From Rhodopseudomonas palustris (GTDB taxonomy: Bacteria > Pseudomonadota > Alphaproteobacteria > Rhizobiales > Xanthobacteraceae), in the NCBI RefSeq assembly GCF_003591005.1, contig NZ_QYYD01000005.1, positions 62,001 through 126,000 of the forward strand: a DNA stretch of 64,000 bases, written 5' to 3'. Below the pieces are notes generated by a model. It saw only the letters and a list, made by a program, of their open reading frames with translations. It had not been told where the DNA came from and did not search any database. The position numbers and the translations under genes are program-made. This document shows positions 46,150 through 54,993 of this stretch, one piece after another. The first letter of the stretch is position 1; every line of letters begins with the position of its first letter.

Positions 46150-46965
46150 TCAGAAATAACTCGCGGCAACGCGATAGGCGCCGCCGATCACCAGATACTC
46201 GCCCTCGCCCTTGAGCGGATTGGCGGCAAGCAGGCGGTTGAAGAATAGTATCTTCGGCACCGGCACGCGCACGGTCAGGATGGTGTCGCCGAAACAATCC
46301 GCGACGCTGCGGTCCGACGAGAACGACGTGAGATTGTTCAGCCGCATCACGACGTGACGCTTGTCGAGGCGCTGCACGATCTGGTGCTCGTCGAAATCGT
46401 TGACGCCGCGATACAGCGTCACATGCGTACTTCCGGCCGCGGCGAAATGCGCCAGCGCCCACTGGCAGAACTCGTACAGCAGATCGAGTTGCACGGTGAT
46501 GGCATTGTTGTGGAAGCGGCTGGACATTTTCTCTTCGACGTAGGTCGTCCACGCCGGGCTGACGATCTGCTTGAGCGGCTGCTTGTGGAAGGTCGGGAAG
46601 ATGCCGAAGCGGCTCTCCACCCAACCTTTCAGCACCGCGCCCTCCGCGCCGTTGCTGTCGAAACCCCAGCCCTTGATCAGGTCGAGGAACGACGAGCGAA
46701 AGCGCCGGCGACCGCCAGCTTCGCCGCTGCGGATGCGCTGCTCCGCATCGATGCCAAACAGCGCATTCATGTAGCAGCCAAATGCTTCGCCGGCTTCGGT
46801 GAGGTCGCACGCCTGGCCCAGCATCTCGAACAGGCTGGGGTTCATCTCCCGCACGCCGGCGACGTGGAGCGGCAGCGGCTGATCGTTGAACGCAACGTCG
46901 GTGAGATATCCCATCGGCACGCCGACGAGATTGGTTGAATGACCGATGCCCGCTGCTGCGTTCAA
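46150..46965 (-). CDS. draT: NAD+-dinitrogen-reductase ADP-ribosyltransferase
   Basis: Enzyme of 271 residues that ADP-ribosylates dinitrogenase reductase in response to ammonium or loss of energy. Family segments seen: STNLVGVPMGYLTDVAFNDQ, GCYMNALFGIDAEQR, FRSSFLDLIKGWGFDSNGAEGA, HVTLYRGVNDFDEHQIV (the likely NAD-binding Arg) and LNNLTSFSSDRSVADCFGD, where a Ser/Thr-Ser-phe-Ser motif of ADP-ribosyltransferases occurs. It is followed 8 bases later by draG. No nif genes lie nearby. R. palustris is known to carry more than one DraT. Confidence 0.95.
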   Translation of the reverse strand: MNAAAGIGHSTNLVGVPMGYLTDVAFNDQPLPLHVAGVREMNPSLFEMLGQACDLTEAGEAFGCYMNALFGIDAEQRIRSGEAGGRRRFRSSFLDLIKGWGFDSNGAEGAVLKGWVESRFGIFPTFHKQPLKQIVSPAWTTYVEEKMSSRFHNNAITVQLDLLYEFCQWALAHFAAAGSTHVTLYRGVNDFDEHQIVQRLDKRHVVMRLNNLTSFSSDRSVADCFGDTILTVRVPVPKILFFNRLLAANPLKGEGEYLVIGGAYRVAASYF

Positions 46966-47101
46966 AGTGCCGGCCTGCCGCTCGCGCCCGTTGAGCCCCG
47001 ATGATGCGCGTCACCACGGTGACGGCCGCCATCGTTAGCGGACCCGGCGTCGCCTGCCTATGCGCAACTCGGCTAGCCGGACGATATGACCGGCGGCTGC
47101 C

Positions 47102-48094
47102 TCAGCGGGCGCGCGCCAAGGTTTCCGACGGCAGTTCGCCGTGCTTCTGGCGATAGTCGTGGGCGAAGTGGCCAAGGTTGCTGAAGCCGCAGGCGAACGC
47201 CACCGACGTCACCGACCGCGATGGATCGCCCTGCAGCAGCATCTCGCGCGCCCGGTTGAGCCGCACCGACTTGGCGAACGCCATTGGCGAATAGCCGCGG
47301 TGCTTCTGGAAGGCCTTGAACAGGCTGCGGACACCGACGCTGGTGACCGCCGCCAGATCGTTGATGGTGATCGCCCTGTTCCAGGAATTAGCGATGTACT
47401 CCTCGGCCAGGCGAACATATTCCGGAGCCGTATCGGGGGCGTCGCGGTCGAGCTGATCGCTGAAATTGTGCCGCGCCACGCTGAGAAACGACACCATCAG
47501 CGCGTGCTCGAACTCCCGCAACATCAACGGCGGCAGCCGCGGGTGCGACGGGTCGACATGCTGAGCGAGAAACAACCCGAAGTCGCGCAGAGCCTGCGCG
47601 CCCGGTTGATCGATCCGAGCGCACGGTGCAAATACCAGCCTGCCGCGCGGCTTGACGCCCAGCATCGCTTCGAGCGTGGTCATCAGCGCATCGTTGGGAA
47701 AGCGGATGATCATCTGCTCGTACTCGCTGCCGAATTCCAGCCGCGACGGTTCTCCTGGCGACGACACGCAGTAATGGTCGCCATCGACGTCGACTGTCGA
47801 TCCACCCGACGCGGTGCGGCCGCTGCCGCGTAGCGCGATCTGCAGCCGCGCAAAGTCGGCTTCAGGAAACTTCGCCTCTGCCGCTGTTTGATAGCGGCAG
47901 AAGCCAAATCCCGCCGAGCCGAGCTTCACGTAGCTGCCGAAACCCTCGAAGCCTTCCGCTGCTGCCGAGAACGCCTGCTCGCCGTAGAAATGGATCAGCG
48001 CGTGTCGCATCTCTTCGGGGTCCGTGGTGTGAACAACCGGAGCCCGATCGATTAGATAAGTGGTATCTCCCCCATGCTCGGGCGCGTCGATCAT
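47102..48094 (-). CDS. AraC-family transcriptional regulator (AraC_binding_2)
   Basis: Regulator of 330 residues. The N-terminal cupin-like domain has the SSPGEPSRLEFGSEYEQMIIRF pattern (about residues 110-130), typical of regulators of aromatic-compound pathways. The C-terminal DNA-binding part has two helix-turn-helix motifs, ITINDLAAVTSVGVRSLFKAF and RSVTSVAFACGFSNLGHFAHDY, ending GELPSETLARAR. Start at 48094 (MIDAPEHGGDTTY) has GAGGT just upstream and another GGAGG further up. No obvious target operon adjoins it. Confidence 0.9.
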   Translation of the reverse strand: MIDAPEHGGDTTYLIDRAPVVHTTDPEEMRHALIHFYGEQAFSAAAEGFEGFGSYVKLGSAGFGFCRYQTAAEAKFPEADFARLQIALRGSGRTASGGSTVDVDGDHYCVSSPGEPSRLEFGSEYEQMIIRFPNDALMTTLEAMLGVKPRGRLVFAPCARIDQPGAQALRDFGLFLAQHVDPSHPRLPPLMLREFEHALMVSFLSVARHNFSDQLDRDAPDTAPEYVRLAEEYIANSWNRAITINDLAAVTSVGVRSLFKAFQKHRGYSPMAFAKSVRLNRAREMLLQGDPSRSVTSVAFACGFSNLGHFAHDYRQKHGELPSETLARAR

Positions 48095-48584
48095 ACCTCG
48101 AAACCTCCAAGGTTCGTCTGGATTGAAGACCCAGAGCGATTGCGCCGAACCTATTTGGGGGACGAAGTTCCGACAGACCAATATCGAACAAACTGAGCCG
48201 AGATGGCTGACAACGTGGACAGTTCAAGGCAAGATCGAGGCAAAACTGTCACAGTTTATGAACGGCTTCATTCATCTTCGCGGGGATGAACTCCAAAAAC
48301 GCGCATTCTCACGCAATTACAATCCGTAGGTGTGTCCTGCGAGCACCGATCGCCTTTCCGTTGTGGCAGGCCGTCGAGGATTTGATCGACAAAGAGGCGG
48401 AGACTTGAGCCGCGCCGGATCTGCTACCATGCTGACCAAAGGGCGTAACGCTTCCCGGATCTGAACTGGCTGCGACTCGATCAGCCAATTGCGCTCGATT
48501 TCGGGATTCGTCGGCGAGGTCGATCATGCGGACCGCTGAAATCCGCTGCCCATGTCGCAACCGCCGCATACCAGGAAAAGGTCG
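48095..48584. other. Spacer upstream of the AraC gene and downstream of tonB
   Basis: There are 490 bases with no convincing gene. An AT-richer stretch at about 48240-48330 probably belongs to the regulator's promoter. No clear terminator was found for the heme operon ending at 48585. Confidence 0.45.
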
Positions 48585-49415
48585 TCACCGCACCGCGTAG
48601 CTTACGGGTACGCTGAAGTTCATCGACGCCTGCGTCAGCTCCGGCGGAAAGGGCGGAAGAGGCTGTGCCCGGTGGACCATCGCCAGCGCTTCGGCATCGA
48701 GATCCGCGGAGCCGGACGAACGACCGAGCCGGGCGTTGAGAACGTGTCCGGCGCGGCTGATCGTAAAGTTCAGCGTGACGCTCCCCTGCGCTCCGGCAGC
48801 ACGGGCGCCCGGAGGAAAGCGCTTGAAGCGCTGCAGGTGAGCCGCAACCAGTTGCCGATAGGATGGCAACACGGCCGCGGCGCGAGAGCCGGCGATCGCC
48901 GCGGTCGGCATCGCGGCGATGCGGTCGGCACGCGGCGGTGCGCTCGTCCGCGGCGCTGGCGGCTGTGTAGACGGATGCAGTTTGGCGATGCGCTGCGGCT
49001 TCGGCTTCACGCGTTGCGGCTTGTCGGGCGCGCGCTTCTCGGCCTCGGCCCGTGGGGCCGGCTTCGACTCCGGCGGCAGCGGCACCGGCGCGATTTCTTG
49101 CACAGGCGTCGGCGCGATCTCCGGGGGCGCCGCGGCTTGCGTGGTCAGCTCCGGCTCGGCGCTCGGCGCCTCGGCCTCCTGCATGGTCGGGCCGGGCGCG
49201 AGATCGAGCGGCCTCGCCTGCGGCGCGGCAGTCGCCGGTGCAAGGTCGATCATCATCACCGGCAGCATCGTTTGACCCGGATTTTCCTCATGCGCATAGG
49301 TGGCAAGCGCGGCGGCCACGGCCGCTGCGTGAACGCTGAGGATGATCGCGGCCGACAACAACCAGCGCGACGCGCCGCTGCGCTCCGGGAAGGCATGCAG
49401 CGCGCAGGCATTCAT
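48585..49415 (-). CDS. tonB: TonB energy transducer
   Basis: Periplasm-spanning protein of 276 residues that passes proton-motive energy from ExbB/ExbD to outer-membrane receptors. An N-terminal membrane helix (WLLSAAIILSVHAAAVAAALA) is followed by a long Pro/Ala/Glu-Lys-rich linker (about 65-180, with KPQRVKPKPQR) and a C-terminal TonB domain (YRQLVAAHLQRFKRFPPGARAAG, GSVTLNFTISRAGHVLNARL). Its start overlaps the exbD stop by 4 bases. Last gene of the hmuR-hmuQ-hutX-exbB-exbD-tonB run. Confidence 0.92.
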   Translation of the reverse strand: MNACALHAFPERSGASRWLLSAAIILSVHAAAVAAALATYAHEENPGQTMLPVMMIDLAPATAAPQARPLDLAPGPTMQEAEAPSAEPELTTQAAAPPEIAPTPVQEIAPVPLPPESKPAPRAEAEKRAPDKPQRVKPKPQRIAKLHPSTQPPAPRTSAPPRADRIAAMPTAAIAGSRAAAVLPSYRQLVAAHLQRFKRFPPGARAAGAQGSVTLNFTISRAGHVLNARLGRSSGSADLDAEALAMVHRAQPLPPFPPELTQASMNFSVPVSYAVR

Positions 49416-49843
49416 CGCTCCCCTCCTCCGTCGAGCCCGACCAGCGCGACCTTGAGATAGCCGGCATCGCGCAGCAGGTTCATCGCCGCCATCAGCTCGC
49501 CATAGCTCACCGCCTTGTCGGCGCGCAGAAAGACCCGCTCGTCCTTGTTGCCGTGCGTCGCGGCAGCGAGCGCGGCGCCAAGCCCGTCGCGCGGCACGCC
49601 GTCCTCGCCGATCGCCAGCGACAGATCGGCCCGCAGCGAGACGAACACCGGCTTGTCCGGCCGCGGCTGCGGCGCGGCGGTCGAGGCCGGCAGGTCGACG
49701 CCGAGATCGACGGTGGCGAGCGGCGCCGCCACCATGAAGATGATCAGCAGAACCAGCATCACGTCGATGAACGGCGTGACGTTGATCTCGTGCGTCTCGG
49801 TGAGATCGTCGTCGGCGCGACGTGTGCCGAGCCTGGCGCCCAT
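49412..49843 (-). CDS. exbD: ExbD proton-channel subunit
   Basis: Subunit of 143 residues with one membrane helix. EINVTPFIDVMLVLLIIFMVAAPL is the family signature (conserved Asp within the helix is the proton carrier). The periplasmic domain follows with RPDKPVFVSLRADLSLAIGED. It partners ExbB to energise TonB. Four bases separate it from exbB. Confidence 0.95.
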   Translation of the reverse strand: MGARLGTRRADDDLTETHEINVTPFIDVMLVLLIIFMVAAPLATVDLGVDLPASTAAPQPRPDKPVFVSLRADLSLAIGEDGVPRDGLGAALAAATHGNKDERVFLRADKAVSYGELMAAMNLLRDAGYLKVALVGLDGGGER

Positions 49844-49847
49844 CGGA

Positions 49848-50621
49848 CTATCCCACCGCCCGAGTCGACCGCGCCGCCGGGCGTGCGGCTTCGCGGCTGA
49901 TCAGCAGCATCAGTTGCGCCGAGGCGTCGCCGAGCAGTGCCCGATAGGATGCGATCCGCCGCGACAGATGATTGTAGATCACCACCGCGGGAATCGCCGC
50001 GATCAGGCCGAGCGCAGTCGCGAGCAGCGCCTCGGCGATGCCCGGCGCCACTACGGCAAGATTGGTGGTGTTGGCTTTCGAAATTCCCACGAAGGCGTTC
50101 ATGATGCCCCACACCGTGCCGAACAGTCCGACGAACGGCGCCACCGCGCCGATGCTCGCGACCAGCCCGGTGCCGATCGCGATGCGCCGCGCGGCGGCGG
50201 CCTCGACGCGCTCCAGCCGCAGCGCGACCCGGTCGGCGAAGCCGTGGTCCTGCAACCCGCCCGACAGACTCGCCTCCCGCGCGACCGAGCGGATCATCTG
50301 CGCCACCGCATCGGTCGCCTCGCCGCACTCTTCCTCGACCTGCGCCAGCGTCGTGCCGTTCTCCAGAACGCTCAGTCCACGCCGTGCCTGCGCGGCGACG
50401 CGGCGCAATTCGATCGACTTCGCCAGCCAAGCCGTCCAGGCGGCGAGCGACGCCAGCGCCAGCCCGATCATCACCGCTTTGACGACGACGTCGGCGCCGA
50501 CGAACATCCCCCACGGCGACAGATCGCGCGGCAGCGTCACCATCTCGGCGGCCGCAGCCGCGCGTCCCGGCGCGAGCATGAGCCCACCAAGCAGCGCGGC
50601 GACGCCGCAGCGCCGCGCCAT
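49848..50621 (-). CDS. exbB: ExbB proton-channel subunit
   Basis: Inner-membrane protein of 257 residues, with three helices in the MotA/TolQ/ExbB family. IGTGLVASIGAVAPFVGLFGTVWGIMNAF is the conserved central segment, and APGIAEALLATALGLIAAIPAVVIYN the last helix pair. An N-terminal hydrophobic signal-like stretch (LLGGLMLAPGRAAAAA) precedes helix 1, as in many alphaproteobacterial ExbB. Start at 50621 lies 10 bases after the hutX stop. Confidence 0.93.
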   Translation of the reverse strand: MARRCGVAALLGGLMLAPGRAAAAAEMVTLPRDLSPWGMFVGADVVVKAVMIGLALASLAAWTAWLAKSIELRRVAAQARRGLSVLENGTTLAQVEEECGEATDAVAQMIRSVAREASLSGGLQDHGFADRVALRLERVEAAAARRIAIGTGLVASIGAVAPFVGLFGTVWGIMNAFVGISKANTTNLAVVAPGIAEALLATALGLIAAIPAVVIYNHLSRRIASYRALLGDASAQLMLLISREAARPAARSTRAVG

Positions 50622-50631
50622 ATGGGCAAAA

Positions 50632-51159
50632 TCAGCCAACGCTCTCCCCGCCGAGCTGATCGGCCAGCGCGCGAAACCGCGCCAGCTGGTCGCCTCGTAG
50701 TTCGCGCGTGTCATCGCGCCCAACGAACACTTTGAACATGATGCCGCCGCTGTGGTTGAGGAACGCCACGAAGGCGCTGGCCTTGCCCATGAACGGGCGC
50801 TCGACGAACGCCACGCCGCCGCAATTGTCGTGGCGCAGATGCCCGTGCAGCCCCTTCGGCTGCATCAGGTTGAAGTACCCGCGGCCGACCTCGCCCGGCG
50901 GCACCGCGCCGGTGAACTCGAAGATCGCGTCGTCACTGTGCACGATCAGCGTCACCTCTCCCCAGCTCGCGATATCGTTCATCGCCGCGACGAAGCCGGC
51001 GCCGGATCCGAGCCGCGCCATACCGGCCGGCAGCGCCTCGATCACGGCGCGCGGCGTCACGCCCCACTGCCGCGCCACGTCCTCGATCACCGCTGCCGGG
51101 TTCTCGGCCATCTGCGCCTTCAGATCGGCGGCGGCGGATGTCACGACGGATATCGCCAT
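50632..51159 (-). CDS. hutX: HutX/HuvX-type cytosolic heme-handling protein
   Basis: Protein of 175 residues of the ChuX/HutX heme-binding family. ADLKAQMAENPAAVIEDVARQWGVTPRAVIEAL is the N-terminal helical part, IVHSDDAIFEFTGAVPPGE a conserved strand, and GYFNLMQPKGLHGHLRHDNCGGVAFVERPFMG carries the likely heme ligands. It carries heme from the importer to degradation enzymes. It follows hmuQ by 12 bases. ChuX/HutX usually accompany the radical SAM protein ChuW/HutW, which is encoded 4 kb upstream here. Confidence 0.88.
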   Translation of the reverse strand: MAISVVTSAAADLKAQMAENPAAVIEDVARQWGVTPRAVIEALPAGMARLGSGAGFVAAMNDIASWGEVTLIVHSDDAIFEFTGAVPPGEVGRGYFNLMQPKGLHGHLRHDNCGGVAFVERPFMGKASAFVAFLNHSGGIMFKVFVGRDDTRELRGDQLARFRALADQLGGESVG

Positions 51160-51171
51160 TTTGCCCCCCTA

Positions 51172-51504
51172 TCACGCCGCAGCCGAATTGCGTTCGGTGC
51201 GTAGCACTTCGAAACCCTCGAACCGGGGATGGCCAAGATACAGGCTCTGCCCGGTATCGTTGCCGGCCCGCGCATGAGAGCGTCGGAACTGTTCGGACCG
51301 CGTCCAGGCCTCGAAGGCGTCCTTGTCGGCCCAGGTTGTGTGGGTCGAATACAAGGTGTGATCCTCGGCCTGCGATCCCTTGAGCAGATGGAATTCAACG
51401 AACCCCGGCATCTCATTGAGATAGGACTCGCGCGACTGCCAGATTGCTTCAAATGCCGGCTCGGCGCCGAGCTTCACCTGAAACCGGTTCATCGCAATAA
51501 ACAT
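51172..51504 (-). CDS. hmuQ: IsdG-like heme-degrading monooxygenase HmuQ/HmuD
   Basis: Enzyme of 110 residues of the antibiotic-biosynthesis-monooxygenase fold that opens the heme ring with oxygen and releases iron and a bilin. The IsdG catalytic triad is recognisable: N6 (MFIAMNRF), W67 (DAFEAWTRS) and H77 (FRRSHARAG), in nearly the numbering of S. aureus IsdG. A purine-rich AGGGAG precedes the ATG. It lies between the receptor hmuR (62 bases upstream) and hutX. Bradyrhizobium has close relatives named HmuQ and HmuD. Confidence 0.9.
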   Translation of the reverse strand: MFIAMNRFQVKLGAEPAFEAIWQSRESYLNEMPGFVEFHLLKGSQAEDHTLYSTHTTWADKDAFEAWTRSEQFRRSHARAGNDTGQSLYLGHPRFEGFEVLRTERNSAAA

Positions 51505-51566
51505 CTTGTCTCCCTGCCATGTGGATGGTTGGCCGCCCACCGCGAGCCCGCAGCGGGCGGCTAATC

Positions 51567-53891
51567 TCACGCGCCCCCGAAATGCACCTTGAGGCCGCCC
51601 TTGTAGACAATGCCCGGTCCGGGGCTGCTGAACAGCACATCGTTCTGGGTCGTGCCGTCGGTCGACGAGCCAGGTATTGCGTAGGGCCGGTAGTAGCTGT
51701 TGAGCAGATTGTCGACCGAGAAGCTCAGCGTCACGTCCGGCGTCGGCCGGTAGGCGACGTTGAGATTGACGAGGTCGTAGGACGTCGCCGGCAGATAGCC
51801 GGTCGGCAGATTGGTGTTGGCCGCGTAGGACGCCCATTGCGCCGCGATCGTCAGCTGCCGATCGAGCAGCCGCAGGCCGCCCGAGGTGACGACCTTGCGG
51901 GACGGCACCGAGCCAAGGCCGACGCCGGTGTCCGGATTGGTGCCGCGCAGCACCGAGGCCGACACGCCGACGAACCACAGCCCGGTGTCGTAGGAGGTTT
52001 CGACCTCGACGCCGTCGATCCGTGCGCGCGGGATGTTCTGGTACTGATAATACTTGCTGTAGAGACCGAAGCTCGGACCGAGGTTCGACACCTGCGGCGC
52101 CGACGCCACCAGATCGATATAGTTGTCGATGTCGTTCCGGAACGCGTTGACCTTGCCGCGGAAGCTGTCACCGGCGATGAACACGTCGTTGTATTTGAGG
52201 TTGAGGCCGACTTCCTTGTTCTTGCCGACCTCCGGCCGCAGCGAGGCATTCGGCAGCAGGCAGAACAGGCCGCCGCGGCCGTCCGCGCAGGTGAACAGCG
52301 CCGGCCCGCCGCCGGTGGCATGTGCGCCCGCAATCAGCGTCTCGGTGATCGACGGCGCACGATAACCTTCGGCATAGCTGACATAGGGTGTGAGCCCGGC
52401 CAGCGGCGTGATGCCAACGGTGATCTTCGGCGATAGCCGGCTGCCGCTCGCCGTGGTGGTCTGCGAACTCAGTTCATAGTGATCGAACCGCGCCGCGCCG
52501 ATCACTTCCAGCCAGCTTGCATAGTTGTTCTTGAGCTGGACGAAGCCGCCCGACACGGTGCGCTCGCCACTCGGCGTGGTCACGTTGGAGTTTCCGCGCG
52601 AATCGGTGGTCGTGACCTTGTCGTTGAAGGCGTCGACGCCGTAGGTCACGGCGCTGCGCCAGTCACCGGCCTCGAACCGCGTGGTGTTGTTGGCGTCGAT
52701 GCCGATCGTATCGAGCCGATACCCGCGCTGATCGCCGACGCAGCCGGAGATGTTGTTGCCGAAATTGCCGGCGCCGCAATAGGCCGAGCCGCTGGTCGAG
52801 TTGTGATAGGTCTTGGTCTGATCGTTGTCGGTGCGGTTGCCGTACAGGCTGATGTTCCAGTCGAACAACATGTCGTCCGGCCGCGAATATTTCCAGCTCA
52901 GCGTGCCGGTCGAATTCCGCACATTGGAATCGTACACCGACGAGCCCTGATACAGCGCGCGCTGCGCCGCCGTCAGCACCGGACCGCGATTGAACTGGCC
53001 GATATTGTAGTTGTAGTCCTGGAACAGGCCGCCGATCTTGATCTCGTGGCCCTCGGCCGGCCGTACCGTGACCTTGAGCAGGCCGCCGGCGATGTCGTTG
53101 CCGGTATTGCCGATCTCGGTGCCGGCGCCGTCCTTGTAGTTGCCCTGAGTGCGATACAGCGCGCCGCCGAACACATCGACGGTCGGATCGACCCGGACGC
53201 CGCCGAAGATCGAACCGAGCCCGCGCGCATTGTTGCTGCCGTAGGAGCCGGTCATGTCCACGCCCCAGCGCTCGCCGGCGCGCAGCACGTCCTCGATATC
53301 CTTGGTGCGGAACGACACTACGCCGCCGATCGCGCCCGATCCGTAAATGTTGGCGCTCGGCCCGCGCACCACGTCGACGCCGCCGATCAGTTCCGGATCG
53401 AGGAAAAACGAGCCCTGCGCGTTGTGGCCGGAGCGCTGATAGTTCTGCCGCGCGCCGTCCACCACCACGCCGACGCGGCCGAAATCCTGCAAGCCGCGAA
53501 TGTTGATGGCGGTCGACGGATCGTCACCGCGATCCTGGAACGATACGCCCGGCGTCGCCACGAAGATGTCCTGCAGCCGGTTCGGCTGCAATTGCTGGAT
53601 CTGGCCGGCCGTGATGGCGCTGGCCGGCGCCAGCGCATCGATCGCGCGCTCCTCGGTCTTGGTCGCCACCACGGTGATGGCATCGAGCGATTGGGTGGAG
53701 ACGCCGGCCTGCGCATAAGCGTCGCGCGGATTGGAAGCCGCAGCCTGCGGCTTGGGGGCCTGCGCGCGTGCGACCGGATTCTGTTTCTTGGGGGCGGCCG
53801 GCGCCGCGGTCTGCGCCGCGACAGGCGTCGCCAGCGCGACCACCGATACTGATAACAACAGCGCATAGACGCGCGAACCCAGCCCCACCAT
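51567..53891 (-). CDS. hmuR: TonB-dependent heme/hemoglobin receptor
   Basis: Outer-membrane receptor of 774 residues. Signal peptide VYALLLSVSVVALATPVAAQ, then an Ala/Pro/Lys linker and TonB box in LDAITVVATKTEER. Plug domain: LQDIFVATPGVSFQD, AINIRGLQDFGRVGVVVDGARQ-like segment (about residues 128-148), FFLDPELIGGVDVVRGPSANIYGSGAIGG. The barrel closes at VYKGGLKVHFGGA. It belongs to the heme/hemoglobin/transferrin receptor group. Start at 53891 is chosen for the signal peptide; the frame is open 220 bases further up without a ribosome site. An AT-rich motif 140 bases upstream matches one before hmuP. Confidence 0.92.
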   Translation of the reverse strand: MVGLGSRVYALLLSVSVVALATPVAAQTAAPAAPKKQNPVARAQAPKPQAAASNPRDAYAQAGVSTQSLDAITVVATKTEERAIDALAPASAITAGQIQQLQPNRLQDIFVATPGVSFQDRGDDPSTAINIRGLQDFGRVGVVVDGARQNYQRSGHNAQGSFFLDPELIGGVDVVRGPSANIYGSGAIGGVVSFRTKDIEDVLRAGERWGVDMTGSYGSNNARGLGSIFGGVRVDPTVDVFGGALYRTQGNYKDGAGTEIGNTGNDIAGGLLKVTVRPAEGHEIKIGGLFQDYNYNIGQFNRGPVLTAAQRALYQGSSVYDSNVRNSTGTLSWKYSRPDDMLFDWNISLYGNRTDNDQTKTYHNSTSGSAYCGAGNFGNNISGCVGDQRGYRLDTIGIDANNTTRFEAGDWRSAVTYGVDAFNDKVTTTDSRGNSNVTTPSGERTVSGGFVQLKNNYASWLEVIGAARFDHYELSSQTTTASGSRLSPKITVGITPLAGLTPYVSYAEGYRAPSITETLIAGAHATGGGPALFTCADGRGGLFCLLPNASLRPEVGKNKEVGLNLKYNDVFIAGDSFRGKVNAFRNDIDNYIDLVASAPQVSNLGPSFGLYSKYYQYQNIPRARIDGVEVETSYDTGLWFVGVSASVLRGTNPDTGVGLGSVPSRKVVTSGGLRLLDRQLTIAAQWASYAANTNLPTGYLPATSYDLVNLNVAYRPTPDVTLSFSVDNLLNSYYRPYAIPGSSTDGTTQNDVLFSSPGPGIVYKGGLKVHFGGA

Positions 53892-54030
53892 GACAGCCCC
53901 GATCGAGTGATGTTGATTGCGGCTGGCGGGCTCGCCCGAAGGCGGCTGGCTGGCAGAACGTCGGCGAACGCCAACGGATTGCATTTTCGTAACCAAGCAC
54001 GCCCACAGGGTCAACGCCGCAGGGTTGCGG

Positions 54031-54047
54031 ATTAAAGTGATTATAAA
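54031..54047. promoter_or_regulatory. AT-rich motif, copy 1: candidate Irr/ICE or HmuP site
   Basis: Contains TTAAAGTGATTATAA, identical to 56652-56666 before hmuP. Aligned to the Irr iron-control consensus as I recall it (TTTAGAA-N3-TTCTAAA) it matches 10 of 14 positions. It lies 140 bases upstream of the hmuR start. Confidence 0.55.
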
Positions 54048-54159
54048 GTAGCGCAGCGGCCGCGTACTACGCACGGGCTGGGGCAGGATCAGTAGATGCG
54101 GCTCACCGACCATAGCATCAGGCGAGACGGCTCGATCAACTGCCGCACAGCCCTCACCC

Positions 54160-54249
54160 CGTCATGGCCGGGCTTGTCCCGGCCATCCACGCCTTTGACG
54201 CGGTTATTTTGGAAAGACGTGGATGCCCGGGACGAGCCCGGGCATGACG
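54160..54249. repeat. Dispersed palindromic repeat, copy D
   Basis: CGTCATGGCCGGGCTTGTCC at left, GGGACGAGCCCGGGCATGACG-type hairpin at right, same layout as copies A-C. It lies between the hmuR regulatory region and the chuY-like stop codon and could act as a terminator for chuW-chuY. Confidence 0.85.
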
Positions 54250-54291
54250 TGGGGAGAGTCTGTGCGAATGTTGTGGGTCTACTAATCCGTA

Positions 54292-54957
54292 TCAGACGGC
54301 GGCGACAAACTCTTGGATGTCCGCCGGCTCGGCCGGCAGCGTCGCGCGATCGACGGCGGAGAGGATCAGCCGCGTGGTCGACGGCGCTGCGAGGACGCGG
54401 AGCACCAGCTCGGCGAGGTCGGCACGGGTGATGCGGCCGTGCACGCGGGGATCAGCGTACAGCGCACCGCTGCCGGTCGGCTCACCCTCGGTGAGGCCGC
54501 CGGGGCGGATGATGGTCCAGTCGAGATCGAGCGCGCGCAGATGATCCTCGGCGCGGGTCTTGGCGTCCAGCGCCGGGGCGATCGCCGCGACGATCCGCTC
54601 CGAGGCGAACGGCCGGCTGTCGCCGCAGCCGAGCGAGGAGATCTGCACAATGCGGCGCACGCCACAACTCGCCGCTGCATCCGAGATCGCGTCATTGCCG
54701 GCTTCATCCACCCGCCAGCCGTCCGGTCCCGCGCCCCCGACCGTCGATACGATCACCTCCGGCGCCACGCGCCTCACCGCGTCGGCGACCGCAGCCGCAT
54801 CGCCGAGATCGACCACTGACGCCTCGGCGGCCCCGACGAGGTCGAGCAGCCGCTCAGGATTGCGGCCGGCGGCGTGCACGCTCCAGCCGCGGGCGGCGGC
54901 TTGCGCCACGATGTGCCGGCCGGTGCGGCCGGTCGCGCCAAATACCAGGATCTTCAT
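54292..54957 (-). CDS. ChuY-like NAD(P)H-dependent bilin/anaerobilin reductase
   Basis: Rossmann protein of 221 residues of the NmrA/biliverdin IX-beta reductase type. MKILVFGATGRTGRHIVAQA is the NADPH-binding motif, AAGRNPERL the following loop, and TIIRPGGLTEGEPTGSG the late conserved segment. In E. coli O157 ChuY reduces the anaerobilin made by ChuW. Here the gene lies 36 bases after chuW/hutW and in the same direction, which makes that role likely. Start at 54957 has GGAG 6 bases upstream; an ATG at 54984 has none. Confidence 0.72.
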   Translation of the reverse strand: MKILVFGATGRTGRHIVAQAAARGWSVHAAGRNPERLLDLVGAAEASVVDLGDAAAVADAVRRVAPEVIVSTVGGAGPDGWRVDEAGNDAISDAAASCGVRRIVQISSLGCGDSRPFASERIVAAIAPALDAKTRAEDHLRALDLDWTIIRPGGLTEGEPTGSGALYADPRVHGRITRADLAELVLRVLAAPSTTRLILSAVDRATLPAEPADIQEFVAAV

Positions 54958-54993
54958 GCGCCGCTCCGGTGCGTCGTCATTCACGCGGTGAGA

